Shown: piece by piece, positions 7,827-16,099 of the stretch
Layout of the letters: each line of letters begins with the position of its first letter
Numbering within the stretch: position 1 is the first letter of the stretch
NCBI GenBank assembly: GCA_030605085.1
Contig: JAUWBH010000079.1
Span: 1-25,116 of the forward strand
DNA from: Promethearchaeota archaeon
GTDB lineage: Archaea; Asgardarchaeota; Lokiarchaeia; Sigynarchaeales; SOKP01
DNA length: 25,116 nt
Reading direction: 5' to 3'
The notes under the pieces: model-generated
What the model saw: the letters and a program-made list of their open reading frames with translations, nothing else
Databases searched by the model: none
Told to the model about the DNA's origin: nothing
Translations under genes and position numbers: made by a program

Positions 7827-8037
7827 GCTCCCGGGGGGCGTATCGCAACCAAATGTGAGGGTTGTTTCGAACCCCCGATTTCCTCGGTTTCTTCATTATT
7901 TATAAAGAACACTCAGGTTTTTACTGAACACGGACAATTCTTTTTATAATGTATGTCTGTGGGCCATTTATAAGACCTGCGCTTGTTGATCAAGCTCATA
8001 AAACCTGTGCTTGTTAACCAGGCTAAGCAACGGGAGC
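7827..8037 (+). ncRNA. Candidate 211-nt structured non-coding RNA
   Basis: A G+C-rich island in AT-rich DNA with no ORF. GCTCCCG (7827-7833) pairs perfectly with CGGGAGC (8031-8037), closing the whole segment. Inside, CGGGGG/CCCCCG (near 7833-7877) encloses CAACC/GGTTG. TCAG/CTGA forms a short hairpin near 7913-7927. CACGGAC/GTCTGTG (7929-7935/7955-7961) is a 7-bp stem. GCTTG/CAAGC and CCTG/CAGG hairpins lie in a 28-bp tandem repeat near the 3' end. In AT-rich archaea such islands usually mark functional RNA. A weak TATA-like sequence (7800-7808) sits about 26 bp upstream, and a T-rich stretch follows. It lies outside the homologous end of the TnpB element. I see no tRNA, RNase P, SRP or 5S signature. 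The strand is assumed. Confidence 0.6.
7970..8024 (+). repeat. Tandem duplication, 28-bp period
   Basis: Two units, 7970-7996 and 7998-8024, match at 22 of 27 positions. Each holds a different hairpin: GCTTG/CAAGC in the first and CCTG/CAGG in the second. The differences change stem bases while keeping a hairpin in each unit, which suggests selection on structure. Confidence 0.65.
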
Positions 8038-8202
8038 TTATTTTATGAAAAAATTTGTGATATCTTATAAAGTCAAAAAGAACCAAAAAAATAAAAATTT
8101 TTTTATAATCAACAGCATGAATTACTTATATTTAAATTAAATGATTTTTAATTTAATTTTAAACTTAGAAAAGAAATAATTAAACTAGGTGCAGAATAAG
8201 AT

Positions 8203-8622
8203 ATGGCAGAAATGTTACAAGACCTCCTAAGCTCCATCTACAATAGGATAGCACAGTTAAGCGACGCGATAAATGGTTTAAAAACTTCTTTAGACGACTT
8301 AAACCAAACTATTACAACGAAAATAACTGATTTAAACAATAGATTCTCGAACCTCACCAATGAAATGAATTCAATTCAAAATTCTTATGTTGAATCGATT
8401 TCTGTTATTGGTGAGGGTGTTGTAGATGAATTAGGAAAAATTCAAGAAGGGTTAGCGCTCGATTCTTTAAAGAATATTATTTCAAATCTCGAAACTTTCG
8501 AAAAAGTGGCTTCTGAAGTCCTTAACCAAGATACTGTAAATCTTCTACTTTCAGAAGCAATAGAATCCGTTAAAAAGATTAAAGAAACCTATAAAATTGA
8601 AGAGGTGGCTCCTTCTGGCTGA
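8203..8622 (+). CDS. Coiled-coil protein, 139 residues
   Basis: Not assigned to a family. It is almost wholly helical with heptad spacing: residues 1-60 (LLSSIYNRIAQLSDAI onwards) form a long predicted coiled coil rich in Asn/Leu/Ile. A short linker (VIGEGVVDELGKIQEGL, ~67-83) and a C-terminal helical segment follow. No membrane span, no signal peptide and no cysteines. AGGTG lies upstream of the ATG. The 3' end overlaps the next gene, whose N-terminus looks similar (AE-LL pattern), so the two may be paralogous partners of a heteromer. The operon continues with a TPR-like protein at 9087. TATA-like sequence CTTATATTTAAA lies near 8128-8139. Confidence 0.75.
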   Translation: MAEMLQDLLSSIYNRIAQLSDAINGLKTSLDDLNQTITTKITDLNNRFSNLTNEMNSIQNSYVESISVIGEGVVDELGKIQEGLALDSLKNIISNLETFEKVASEVLNQDTVNLLLSEAIESVKKIKETYKIEEVAPSG

Positions 8623-9031
8623 ACAATTACTAAATCAAATGATTGAGAAAATAAATCAAATCACCAGTAGTTTAGATGGTACGATCGCCCAAATCCAAAA
8701 TATGAACAATGCAATTGCCCAACTCTCATCAAAATTTAGTGAAGAGACTGTTAGTTTAAATGAGAATATCAGGTTAATTGTAGAGATATTAAAACAATTC
8801 CGAATTTCTTCCAATGAAGCGCTTAACTCATTAAGTAAAGATTTTAACGATAAATTAAAAGATATTTGGGAAAAAAAATCTATTGAGGCAATTTTAAAAG
8901 AAGAAAAGGAAGCTATTGAATTAATAAAGAAAGGAGAACAAACTATTTCTAATAACTTATATTTTGCTCAATTACTTTCAATAATTCAATCGATTAAAGA
9001 AGAAACCAACCGTTTACTCGGCGGTGGATAA
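8615..9031 (+). CDS. Coiled-coil protein overlapping its upstream partner
   Basis: About 138 residues, helical with heptads (IEKINQITSSLDGTIAQIQN at ~10-29), ending LLGGG. Function unknown. The start is ambiguous. A TTG at 8597 has no Shine-Dalgarno, and the first ATG (8639) also lacks one. GAGGTG (8602-8607) lies 7 nt before a CTG at 8615. The codons from there (CTG GCT GAA) align with the ATG GCA GAA start of the upstream gene. I therefore favour the CTG, which gives an 8-bp overlap with the upstream stop and tight translational coupling. Composition and pattern suggest divergence from the upstream gene after duplication. Confidence 0.65.
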   Translation: MAEQLLNQMIEKINQITSSLDGTIAQIQNMNNAIAQLSSKFSEETVSLNENIRLIVEILKQFRISSNEALNSLSKDFNDKLKDIWEKKSIEAILKEEKEAIELIKKGEQTISNNLYFAQLLSIIQSIKEETNRLLGGG

Positions 9032-9086
9032 TAATAATTAATTTTTTTTAAATTAAATTAAGTCAACATTAAGGGGCTTAGAAACA

Positions 9087-9986
9087 ATGCCAATAGGCTG
9101 CTTTACCGTATTATTACCAAAGGATATAGATTATAAGGTATTAGGTTATTATTTTAAACAAAAAGGATTAGATTTTAAAATTACAAGCGATCTATTTTTA
9201 AGATTAAATCTAGATCACTCAAAAAACGAGTATACACTTTTAAAATTAAAAAATTATACTCTTGTCTCTTATATTCATAAATTTATTGGAAAAATTAGCC
9301 GAAAAGCCTCTGGAATTATATTTGGATTGTTATTAAACGAAGAAGATGACGCTGAGAAATTTAGGATCTCTTTAAAGAATTGTGCCTTGATAATTGAAGA
9401 TCTTAATTTTTTAGAGATGTCCAATAATGATTTTGAAGCAAAATTAAAAGAAATCTATCAAAAGAATTTAGAAACATTAAAAGATGTTTTAGACGCTAAC
9501 GTATTAAAAGACAGTATTATCAACCGAACTAAAGAAATGCTAAGCGGAGATAAAAAAGAAAGAAAAAAAGCTCAAGAATTACTTGATAAAATTGAGGATA
9601 AACTTCATACGAAGATTCCTGATTATTATAAAACGGCGGAAGACGCACTTGAAAAAGAAGATTACGATAAAGCAAAAAAGTTTTTTAATAAAGCTGCTGA
9701 AGTTGCTGACGAATTATTGGAAAATGAACTAGCTAAATCCTTAATGGAAAGAGCTAATTTATCTATTAATATCCCCAATTTGACCAAAAACCTTAATGAG
9801 GTAGTCCAAAAAGCAAGAAATGCGTTAAAAAAGGAAGATTTTCATAATTCATATATTTTTTATCTAAAGGCTAGCGAATTATCGAAAGAATTAATGTTAG
9901 GTGAGAAAGAAGAAGAATACCGGCTAAAATCAAAGGCTTTACAAGATTTTTATCAAGTTGATCAAAGATTTAAGAAAAAAAAATAG
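9087..9986 (+). CDS. Hypothetical protein with C-terminal TPR-like helical repeats
   Basis: 299 residues with a good ribosome-binding site (AAGGGG) before the ATG. Residues 1-105 look like a small alpha/beta domain (MPIGCFTVLLPKDIDYKVLG), reminiscent of the N-terminal sensor-like domains Asgard archaea fuse to trafficking proteins, but I cannot name the fold. Residues ~140-300 are charged helices. Two segments, YYKTAEDALEKEDYDKAKKFFNKA and a second near 250 (RNALKKEDFHNSYIFYLKAS), have the TPR/MIT-like pattern of helical hairpins. It is 55 bp downstream of the coiled-coil pair and probably in the same operon, so a scaffold or adaptor role is plausible. A TPR versus MIT reading cannot be settled by eye. 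Confidence 0.7.
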   Translation: MPIGCFTVLLPKDIDYKVLGYYFKQKGLDFKITSDLFLRLNLDHSKNEYTLLKLKNYTLVSYIHKFIGKISRKASGIIFGLLLNEEDDAEKFRISLKNCALIIEDLNFLEMSNNDFEAKLKEIYQKNLETLKDVLDANVLKDSIINRTKEMLSGDKKERKKAQELLDKIEDKLHTKIPDYYKTAEDALEKEDYDKAKKFFNKAAEVADELLENELAKSLMERANLSINIPNLTKNLNEVVQKARNALKKEDFHNSYIFYLKASELSKELMLGEKEEEYRLKSKALQDFYQVDQRFKKKK

Positions 9987-10040
9987 TTTTTTTTAAAAAA
10001 TTCTTTTACGAATATATTTAAATTTTAATTTTTTGACAAA

Positions 10041-10868
10041 ATGAGAAAAGTAATAGCTCTATTAACTGATTTTGGGCCAAAAGGCTCGCATTATGTTGCT
10101 AGTATGAAAGGAGTTATCCTAAAAATTAATCCTGAAGCAACTATAATTGATATTTCTCATAACACTTCCTCCTATTCTATTATAGAAGCATCCTATTTAC
10201 TTAAAAGTACCTATAAAAGCTTACCAGAAAATACTATAATTATAGTTGTTGTAGATCCTGGGGTTGGTTCAAGTTCAAGAAAGATCTTGGCAATCCAAAC
10301 TAAAACTAATTATTATTTTGTAGGACCTGATAATGGAATTTTTTACAATTTCCTATCTAAAGATGAAATCGAAGAATGTGTGATCGTAAATAACGAGAAT
10401 TATTTCATTAAACCTGTTTCAAATACATTTCACGGAAGGGATATAATGGCACCTGTTGGAGCCAATATTTTAAAAGGAGTTCCGTTATCAAATTTTGGTC
10501 CGCGATTTGACCCGAAAAATTTTGTAAAATATCCGATTAAGTTTGAAATATTGCCTAAAAGAAATATTATTAATTGCATGATTCAATATATAGATTCTTT
10601 TGGAAATGGAACTACGAATATTCCGATAGAAGCTAATTTAATTAAAGGAACTTCGTCTAAATTGAAAGAGGGAGAAAATTTAAAAATAATTGTTAAAAAT
10701 CAAGAGTACGCAGGTGTGTTCACCTCACATTTTTCTAATGTACCAATAAATTCTTTATTATTTTTCCAGAAATCGAGCAATTTTCTTGAAATTTCTATCA
10801 ATCAAGGAAATGCGGCAAAGCGTATAGGTTTTAAAGTAGGAGAAACTATAAAATTTGTTTTAGGATAA
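10041..10868 (+). CDS. SAM hydroxide adenosyltransferase (SAM hydrolase, DUF62 family)
   Basis: Cleaves S-adenosylmethionine to adenosine and methionine using hydroxide as nucleophile; relatives are fluorinases and chlorinases. Length of 275 residues is typical. N-terminal motif LLTDFG (8-13) is followed by SHYVASMKGVI and the block INPEATIIDISHN. Then come VVVDPGVGS (~70-78), YFVGPDNGIF, and FHGRDIMAPVGA near 132-143. The C-terminal beta domain is present (YIDSFGN, FFQKSSNFLEISINQGNAAK). The GRD/H motifs are those of the hydrolase group rather than fluorinases. It is 14 bp upstream of the Nudix-NadM gene on the same strand, so probably co-transcribed. Both proteins handle adenosine-containing metabolites, though a shared pathway is only inferred. 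Confidence 0.92.
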   Translation: MRKVIALLTDFGPKGSHYVASMKGVILKINPEATIIDISHNTSSYSIIEASYLLKSTYKSLPENTIIIVVVDPGVGSSSRKILAIQTKTNYYFVGPDNGIFYNFLSKDEIEECVIVNNENYFIKPVSNTFHGRDIMAPVGANILKGVPLSNFGPRFDPKNFVKYPIKFEILPKRNIINCMIQYIDSFGNGTTNIPIEANLIKGTSSKLKEGENLKIIVKNQEYAGVFTSHFSNVPINSLLFFQKSSNFLEISINQGNAAKRIGFKVGETIKFVLG

Positions 10869-10882
10869 AAAAGGATTTAGAA

Positions 10883-12004
10883 ATGGAAAAAGAAATCTTA
10901 GCTTGCATCGACGATGAAAATATTAAATATCTTCACTTAGGGCAAATTTCAAAATATGTGTTTCCAATGGAAAGGAAAGAAGTTCATAACAAAAAGGTTA
11001 GCCATTTGATTATCCGTTTTTTTATAATGACAATTACACCCGATAATCAAGTGTTATATCTTTTACAAAAAAGAGGTAAAAACAAAAGAAATTTTCCCAA
11101 TTATTTTACAGACTCTGCTTCTGGTCATGTTTTATATAGAGATAACTTAAATCTTAATTATATTAAAGAAAACGCAATTAGGGAACTTGAAGAAGAATTT
11201 AAAATCCCTAAGAAAGCCATTCAAAAAATCATTTTTAACGATCTAAATGTTGAAGAGGATAACTTTACTAAGGAAATTGCCTATATCTTCTTTGGATTAG
11301 TTGATAACGATGTGAAATTCGACCCCAATCCTCGCGAATTAGAAATTGATGGTAGTGAATTTTATAATAAGACCGAATTAAGAAAAATATTACAGAATAA
11401 GAAAAATGTTGACTATTCAAAAAAAATTTGGGAGTATTTACTAAAAATAGATGTTAAAGCTCTTTTTAAAAGAGAAAAAAATTTAATTAAGAACGGTCAA
11501 AATGAGGTTGCTCTATTTATAGGAAGATTCCAGCCGTTGCATCACGGTCATATCTATGTTCTAAGAAAAATCTTAGAATTACATAAAAAAATAAAAATTG
11601 GTATCGGGAGCTCACAATTATCGAGTACTAAAAATGATCCATTTACGAATGAAGAGAGAAAACGGTTTTTAAAATCCGCATTAGAGAAAAGAAACATAAC
11701 GAATTATGAAATATACGATATACCTGACATTTTCAACGCAAAAAAATGGGTGGAGCATGTCGCTTCAATAGTAGGTAGTTTTAATGTAATTTATTCTAAC
11801 AGCGACTGGGTTCGACAATTATTTCAAAATAAAGGGTATACCCTCGGAAAAAAACTAGGAATCTTTAAAAAGAAATATAACGGGAGTAATGTGAGAAAAT
11901 TAATAAGCAAAGAAAATAAAAATTGGACAACTTTAGTGCCAAAAGAAGTTGTAAACTTAATTATTAAGGTTAATAGGATTGAAAGAATTAATTCTTTACA
12001 GTAA
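10883..12004 (+). CDS. nadM: Nudix hydrolase - nicotinamide-nucleotide adenylyltransferase fusion
   Basis: Two enzymes in one 373-residue chain. Residues ~35-195 are a Nudix domain of the IPP-isomerase-like branch: DSASGHV (77-83), then RELEEEF (100-106), the metal-binding Nudix core with Lys where Gly is usual. Residues ~208-373 are an archaeal NadM-type NMNAT that makes NAD from NMN and ATP. It shows GRFQPLHHGH (214-223, the HxGH nucleotidyltransferase motif), SSQLSSTKNDPFT, VIYSNSDWV and GSNVRKLI. In described bacterial NadM-Nudix fusions the NMNAT is N-terminal; here the order is reversed. The Nudix part might clean up ADP-ribose or similar nucleotides, but its substrate is unknown. The ribosome-binding site AAAAGGA lies between the upstream stop and the ATG. 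Confidence 0.9.
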   Translation: MEKEILACIDDENIKYLHLGQISKYVFPMERKEVHNKKVSHLIIRFFIMTITPDNQVLYLLQKRGKNKRNFPNYFTDSASGHVLYRDNLNLNYIKENAIRELEEEFKIPKKAIQKIIFNDLNVEEDNFTKEIAYIFFGLVDNDVKFDPNPRELEIDGSEFYNKTELRKILQNKKNVDYSKKIWEYLLKIDVKALFKREKNLIKNGQNEVALFIGRFQPLHHGHIYVLRKILELHKKIKIGIGSSQLSSTKNDPFTNEERKRFLKSALEKRNITNYEIYDIPDIFNAKKWVEHVASIVGSFNVIYSNSDWVRQLFQNKGYTLGKKLGIFKKKYNGSNVRKLISKENKNWTTLVPKEVVNLIIKVNRIERINSLQ

Positions 12005-12045
12005 ATTCACTTTAATTGAATATAAAAAGGAATAATTTAACTAAA

Positions 12046-13140
12046 TTATTTTAAATAATCAATTTTGCTATCATCAGTAGGTTCTTTGAAGAAAAATAAC
12101 TTATCTCCGTCTAATCTGACATTTACTCTTTTACTTTTTATAGTTTCAAAAATCTTAAATTTTATTTCGTCATCTGTAAAAGCCAAGCTAGGAGTTTTGT
12201 ATTTTATGTATCCAATCATATCTGTTAATAAGAAAGAATTTGATATTGTAGAAAATAATTGAAAAGCACCGTTTATTTTTTCCACTAGTAGGGGGGTCAT
12301 ATCAAATTTCGTCTTAATTCTTACAATTTTTTTATGGAGTTTAATAACATCGTCAAATTTTGGATTAATTTCTAAAGCGCGATTACATGAGTCAACTGCT
12401 CTTTTATATGCCTTAGCGATATAGAATCCATTAGCTATATCTTTCCATAATAAAGAATCATCGCAGTTGTTTTTAATCATAGCTTTATATACTTTAATAA
12501 GATTACTAAAAGCCAAGTCATAGAGCCAATCGATCTCTAATGATTTAATATAAGCCTCAATTGCTTTATCGTATTGATTTGTGCTGAAATAGACCCATCC
12601 CAAATTATTCCACGCAATCTTATCGTTTTTGTCTAGCTTTAAAGCTTTTAAATATGCATCAATAGCGTCGTCGTATTTTTCTAAATAACGATATGCGCGC
12701 CCAAGATCTACCCAATTGGCCGTGTTTAACGGATCCTTTTCTAATGCTCTTTTAAATACTTGTATCGCTTCATCGTACTGTTTTTCTTTGAAATAAATAT
12801 TCGTTAGATTAACTATCGGGACATCGTAAGCGCAATCGATTTCCAGGGATTTTTTATACATTTCAATTGCTTTTTCTAATTCTCCTTTACACTGGAGGCT
12901 CCAGCCAATATTGTTTATTGCCACTTTATTATTAGATTCAATTTCTAATACCTTATCGTAATATTCAATTGCCTTATCGTATTTTTCCAAGTGTCTATAG
13001 GCTAAACCAATGTTAATTAAGGCATCAATATTTTCAGGTTCTATATTTAAAGCACGGCTGTAATTTTTGACTGCTTCTTCATATTTACCTTCGTCAAAAA
13101 AAAAATGTCCTTTATCAATCAATTCTTTAGCGTTAACCAT
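12046..13140 (-). CDS. Tetratricopeptide-repeat protein
   Basis: 364 residues. At least seven consecutive TPR units run from residue ~3 to ~275. Each is about 34 residues with the W/L-G-Y-A-P pattern, for example YEEAVKNYSRALNIEP, YDKAIEYYDKVLEIE, YDEAIQVFKRALEKDP and YDKAIEAYIKSLEID. Some units carry a 35-residue spacing or a Trp-containing variant (NNLGWVYFSTNQ). The last ~90 residues (from about 276) are a separate, non-repetitive domain. No membrane span or signal peptide, so it is likely a cytoplasmic scaffold for protein contacts. Transcribed divergently from rtcA across a 160-bp AT-rich gap. A specific partner cannot be named. Confidence 0.92.
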   Translation of the reverse strand: MVNAKELIDKGHFFFDEGKYEEAVKNYSRALNIEPENIDALINIGLAYRHLEKYDKAIEYYDKVLEIESNNKVAINNIGWSLQCKGELEKAIEMYKKSLEIDCAYDVPIVNLTNIYFKEKQYDEAIQVFKRALEKDPLNTANWVDLGRAYRYLEKYDDAIDAYLKALKLDKNDKIAWNNLGWVYFSTNQYDKAIEAYIKSLEIDWLYDLAFSNLIKVYKAMIKNNCDDSLLWKDIANGFYIAKAYKRAVDSCNRALEINPKFDDVIKLHKKIVRIKTKFDMTPLLVEKINGAFQLFSTISNSFLLTDMIGYIKYKTPSLAFTDDEIKFKIFETIKSKRVNVRLDGDKLFFFKEPTDDSKIDYLK

Positions 13141-13302
13141 CTTAGTGCACGCAATTTTTCTCTTTATAGTAGTAAATATTAAAATAGTCAGTAAAATTTA
13201 TTTTTTTTCATTTTGTTTTATATGTATTACATAAAAATATAAGTTTAAAAATTTAGAATAAGAAATTTAATATTCGTGAATTTAAGAGAGATCAGAATTT
13301 AA

Positions 13303-14370
13303 ATGAACGATGAAACTCTGTTGGAAATAGATGGCTCGATGATGGAAGGAGGAGGTGCGATATTACGTCTAAGCGCAGGTTTCTCTATTTTATTTAATCG
13401 TCCAATCAAAATTAAAAATATTCGCGCTAATCGCCCAAAACCAGGTCTAAGAACACAGCATCTTTTAGGGCTTCAAACATTAGCGAATTTAACTAATAGT
13501 AAATTGAGCGAATGTAAGGTTGGAACGAGAGAATTAACTCTCACACCTAATAAAGGAGTTAAAAGCAAGATTCATGTAAACATAAATACTGCTGCAAGTA
13601 TTGGGCTTCTTTTGCAGCCAATTCAGATTGCGTGTTTAGGTTTTAATAAATCTAATAAAATCGAAATATTCCTTAGAGGTGGGGCCATTTTTGGTAAATG
13701 GGCTCCCAGCCTTAATTATCTTAGAGAAGTCCCTTTTCAAATTTTTCAAAAATCGGGGTTGAAAATTGATATATTTATCCAGCGTTATGGATTTTATCCT
13801 AAGGGGGGTGCAGAAGTAAAATGTGCAATATATCCTCCAAAACAAAATCTAAAGCCAGTTAACTTAACCGAATTAGGAAATATTGAATTGATCCAAGGGG
13901 AAATCATTATCACAAATCAATTAAGACGACAGAGAGATAATATAGGAGCAAGAATTCGAAAATCAGTTAAGCAGCAACTTAAAAGAAATTTAAACATTGA
14001 TACAGATATCAAATATACATGGGTGGATTCTATTAGCCCAGGTGTAGGGCTCTCATTATGGGCTCGATCCGATTCAGGAGCGATAATTTCAACGGGAACA
14101 ATTTTAGGTGAAAAACGCATTACTTCAGAGAAATTAGGTGTGATGGCTGCAAATGAAATAATAAAGTATATTCAAAACGACATTCCTGTTGACAATTATT
14201 TAAGCGACCAATTAATACCCTTGATGGCTTACACTAAGGGACCTTCAAAAATTAAAGTGCTCGAAATCTCCAATCATACTAAAACAAATTTAGAATTGGT
14301 TAAAATGTTCACAGCAAGAAATTATACGATAAATAAAGAAAACGAATATTTTATAATAGAATATCTATAA
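13303..14370 (+). CDS. rtcA: RNA 3'-terminal phosphate cyclase
   Basis: Converts RNA 3'-phosphate ends to 2',3'-cyclic phosphates through an adenylated His intermediate. 355 residues, usual length. N-terminal EIDGSMMEGGGAILRLSAGFS is the family signature, followed by IRANRPKPGLRTQH and the glycine-rich PKGGAEV (~166-172). DSGAIISTGTILGEK and YLSDQLIPLMAYTKGPSK precede the active-site segment NHTKTNLELVKMF. This places the nucleophilic His at 325, equivalent to His309 of the E. coli enzyme. All key blocks are present, so it should be active. The neighbouring genes give no shared pathway. The ATG at 13303 starts directly before the conserved N-terminus. Confidence 0.95.
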   Translation: MNDETLLEIDGSMMEGGGAILRLSAGFSILFNRPIKIKNIRANRPKPGLRTQHLLGLQTLANLTNSKLSECKVGTRELTLTPNKGVKSKIHVNINTAASIGLLLQPIQIACLGFNKSNKIEIFLRGGAIFGKWAPSLNYLREVPFQIFQKSGLKIDIFIQRYGFYPKGGAEVKCAIYPPKQNLKPVNLTELGNIELIQGEIIITNQLRRQRDNIGARIRKSVKQQLKRNLNIDTDIKYTWVDSISPGVGLSLWARSDSGAIISTGTILGEKRITSEKLGVMAANEIIKYIQNDIPVDNYLSDQLIPLMAYTKGPSKIKVLEISNHTKTNLELVKMFTARNYTINKENEYFIIEYL

Positions 14371-14470
14371 ATTGAAATTGTCTTCAATCCCATCCCCAAA
14401 ATAAGAAAAAGATTATATATAGGAAATTTTTATATGATAAATATAAAAACATTTTAAGATTACTAAAAAG

Positions 14471-15367
14471 ATGTCCGAAGGAACTATAAGATGTCCAAGG
14501 TGCGGAAACGAGAATAGTTCTGACTCGTTCGCCTGTTCTTTCTGTGGTAGACGGTTAAGGATTGAAAAAATTGAAAACATATCTTTTTTCAAAAGAATAG
14601 AAGAAGAATGGATTAGCCCTGCACCTTGGTTTGTGAAGATCTACTGGTTATTCGTTAAGCCAAATTTCGCTTTCTGGGATATTAATCATAAGAGAAAGAC
14701 AGCTCCGGGTTATATTATATTAATATTGAACACTTTACTTTGGGGATTAATGGGATTAGCCTTCGCTTCTCGCTTTAGATTTAACGATTTGGCTTTAATG
14801 GCCATTTTTGGTTTAAGTTTTTTCTTGATTTTTTTAGTGTTTGGATTTATCTTTAATTTCGTCTTTTACATGATACTGATTTGGATGTTTTCGAAGGGTG
14901 CTGACTATTCAGTCAAATTTTCAGAAAGATTAGAAACTCGGTTTGGAGGTGTAAAAAAAGAAACTTATGAAGAATCTGAAATGAGCCCATTTAGTATCTA
15001 TAAAAGTGGTACGCTCATGCAAAAAATGGAAGCACATAAATATAAAATGTTAATGTGTGCATTTACACCTTTCTTGTTAACAAACACAATTAAAATTATT
15101 ATCGTTCTAATAGCACTCCCTACATTAAATGTTGGTGGAGGTGGGGCTAATTTTAATGCGCTAAGGATAATGTTTAGCTCTCCAGTATGGGCCGTTTTAG
15201 ATGTTATTGATGCCTTAACTATGGCAATTTGGGTACCTATTTTGATGGCATTAGCGATTAGAGAATTATCTAATTCATCTACGATCCGAGTTTTAATTTC
15301 GTCGCTGGTTATAGGCGTTATTGTGTCAATATTCTTCTATTTTTTGAGGCCAACCTTATTCGGTTAA
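14471..15367 (+). CDS. Zinc-ribbon plus Yip1-like multispanning membrane protein
   Basis: 298 residues. An N-terminal zinc ribbon has CxxC pairs at Cys8/11 and Cys22/25 (CPRCGNEN...CSFCGRRL). A short amphipathic linker follows, then about five hydrophobic segments near residues 82-102, 107-140, 193-217, 232-258 and 270-295. The layout (soluble N-terminus, YIIL-N-LLWGLMGLAFASRF, paired TM helices) matches archaeal Yip1-domain proteins, relatives of the eukaryotic Rab-associated Yip1 family. The hydrophilic loop around 150-190 is charged. It lies just upstream of vps28 and the small GTPase, which would fit a membrane-associated group, but shared function is inference. Confidence 0.75.
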   Translation: MSEGTIRCPRCGNENSSDSFACSFCGRRLRIEKIENISFFKRIEEEWISPAPWFVKIYWLFVKPNFAFWDINHKRKTAPGYIILILNTLLWGLMGLAFASRFRFNDLALMAIFGLSFFLIFLVFGFIFNFVFYMILIWMFSKGADYSVKFSERLETRFGGVKKETYEESEMSPFSIYKSGTLMQKMEAHKYKMLMCAFTPFLLTNTIKIIIVLIALPTLNVGGGGANFNALRIMFSSPVWAVLDVIDALTMAIWVPILMALAIRELSNSSTIRVLISSLVIGVIVSIFFYFLRPTLFG

Positions 15368-15435
15368 AGGTTAAATTTATTAACTCAAAATCAATTTCAT
15401 ATTTAACGGATTTGATTTATTAATTGTTAATAAAC

Positions 15436-16065
15436 ATGACAAATCCTCGTAAAAAACATCTTGAAATCGAATTTGAATCTGAATTATTTGCTTTAATTAA
15501 TACTATAATTAATTTACATCAAAAATATCGAGAAGGGTCCATCAACGACAATTTCTTTCGAAAAGCCATAAAAAATTCTACAAACAATTTAATTAAGTTG
15601 AACATTAAACTGAAAGAAAAGCAGATTTCTCTTTCTGAAGTAATTCATGGCATGAATCTTATTAAAAAATATAATAAAGCAATTGGTATATTGCGTTTGG
15701 CTTTAAATTCTTCAGACGATTTCCTTGGAAATAATAGCCAAACCAAATCTCAAAATTCAAACAAAGTGAGATCTTCGATATTAGAACTGCCCGGATTGTT
15801 CTCAAAAATTACATCATCATTTATCACCCTTATGGATGCTCTAAAATTAGAGGGTCTTAAAAGTAGCGACCTTATAATTAAACTATTAAAAGAATTGAAA
15901 TATAACATTAATAAAATTCCAATTACAGGTTTTGAGGAAATTCAACTTAAAATTGAAAAAATATCTTATATAGTTTTAGATAATTCACAAAATCTCGTTG
16001 AAAACAAATTAATTGTAAACAAATTGTACGAAATTTTTAAAGAATTTCAGCAAAAACTTAATTAG
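15436..16065 (+). CDS. vps28: ESCRT-I subunit Vps28 homologue
   Basis: Eukaryote-like ESCRT-I component that links ESCRT-I to ESCRT-II and helps remodel membranes. Both Vps28 domains are visible. The N-terminal core helix hairpin runs at about residues 14-90 (ELFALINTIINLHQKYREGSI, then a second helix and NKAIGILRLAL). The C-terminal four-helix bundle runs from ~122 to the end: FITLMDALKLEG followed by LLKELKYNINKIP and GFEEIQLKIEKI. It closely parallels the FITVMDKLRLE, RELMETM and PPDFEG blocks of human VPS28. I chose the ATG at 15436 because the upstream TTG (15424) lies in an AT-rich stretch without a ribosome-binding site. An internal 45-bp stretch is duplicated at 16861. No other ESCRT gene is in the window. 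Confidence 0.87.
   Translation: MTNPRKKHLEIEFESELFALINTIINLHQKYREGSINDNFFRKAIKNSTNNLIKLNIKLKEKQISLSEVIHGMNLIKKYNKAIGILRLALNSSDDFLGNNSQTKSQNSNKVRSSILELPGLFSKITSSFITLMDALKLEGLKSSDLIIKLLKELKYNINKIPITGFEEIQLKIEKISYIVLDNSQNLVENKLIVNKLYEIFKEFQQKLN
15679..15723 (+). repeat. 45-bp perfect repeat, copy inside vps28
   Basis: Codes for vps28 residues AIGILRLALNSSDDF and is repeated without mismatch at 16861-16905 on the same strand. Confidence 0.95.
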
Positions 16066-16099
16066 TATTTCTTCGCTTAAAGTCTTTTAAATTAAATAT

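Noticed and set aside
7827..8037. A tRNA with large introns (acceptor-like GCTCCCG/CGGGAGC and a TTCGA motif near 7867)
   Set aside because: The T-loop-like motif is not next to the 3' strand of the stem, no D arm can be found, and no single anticodon arm fits; a generic structured RNA is a better reading.
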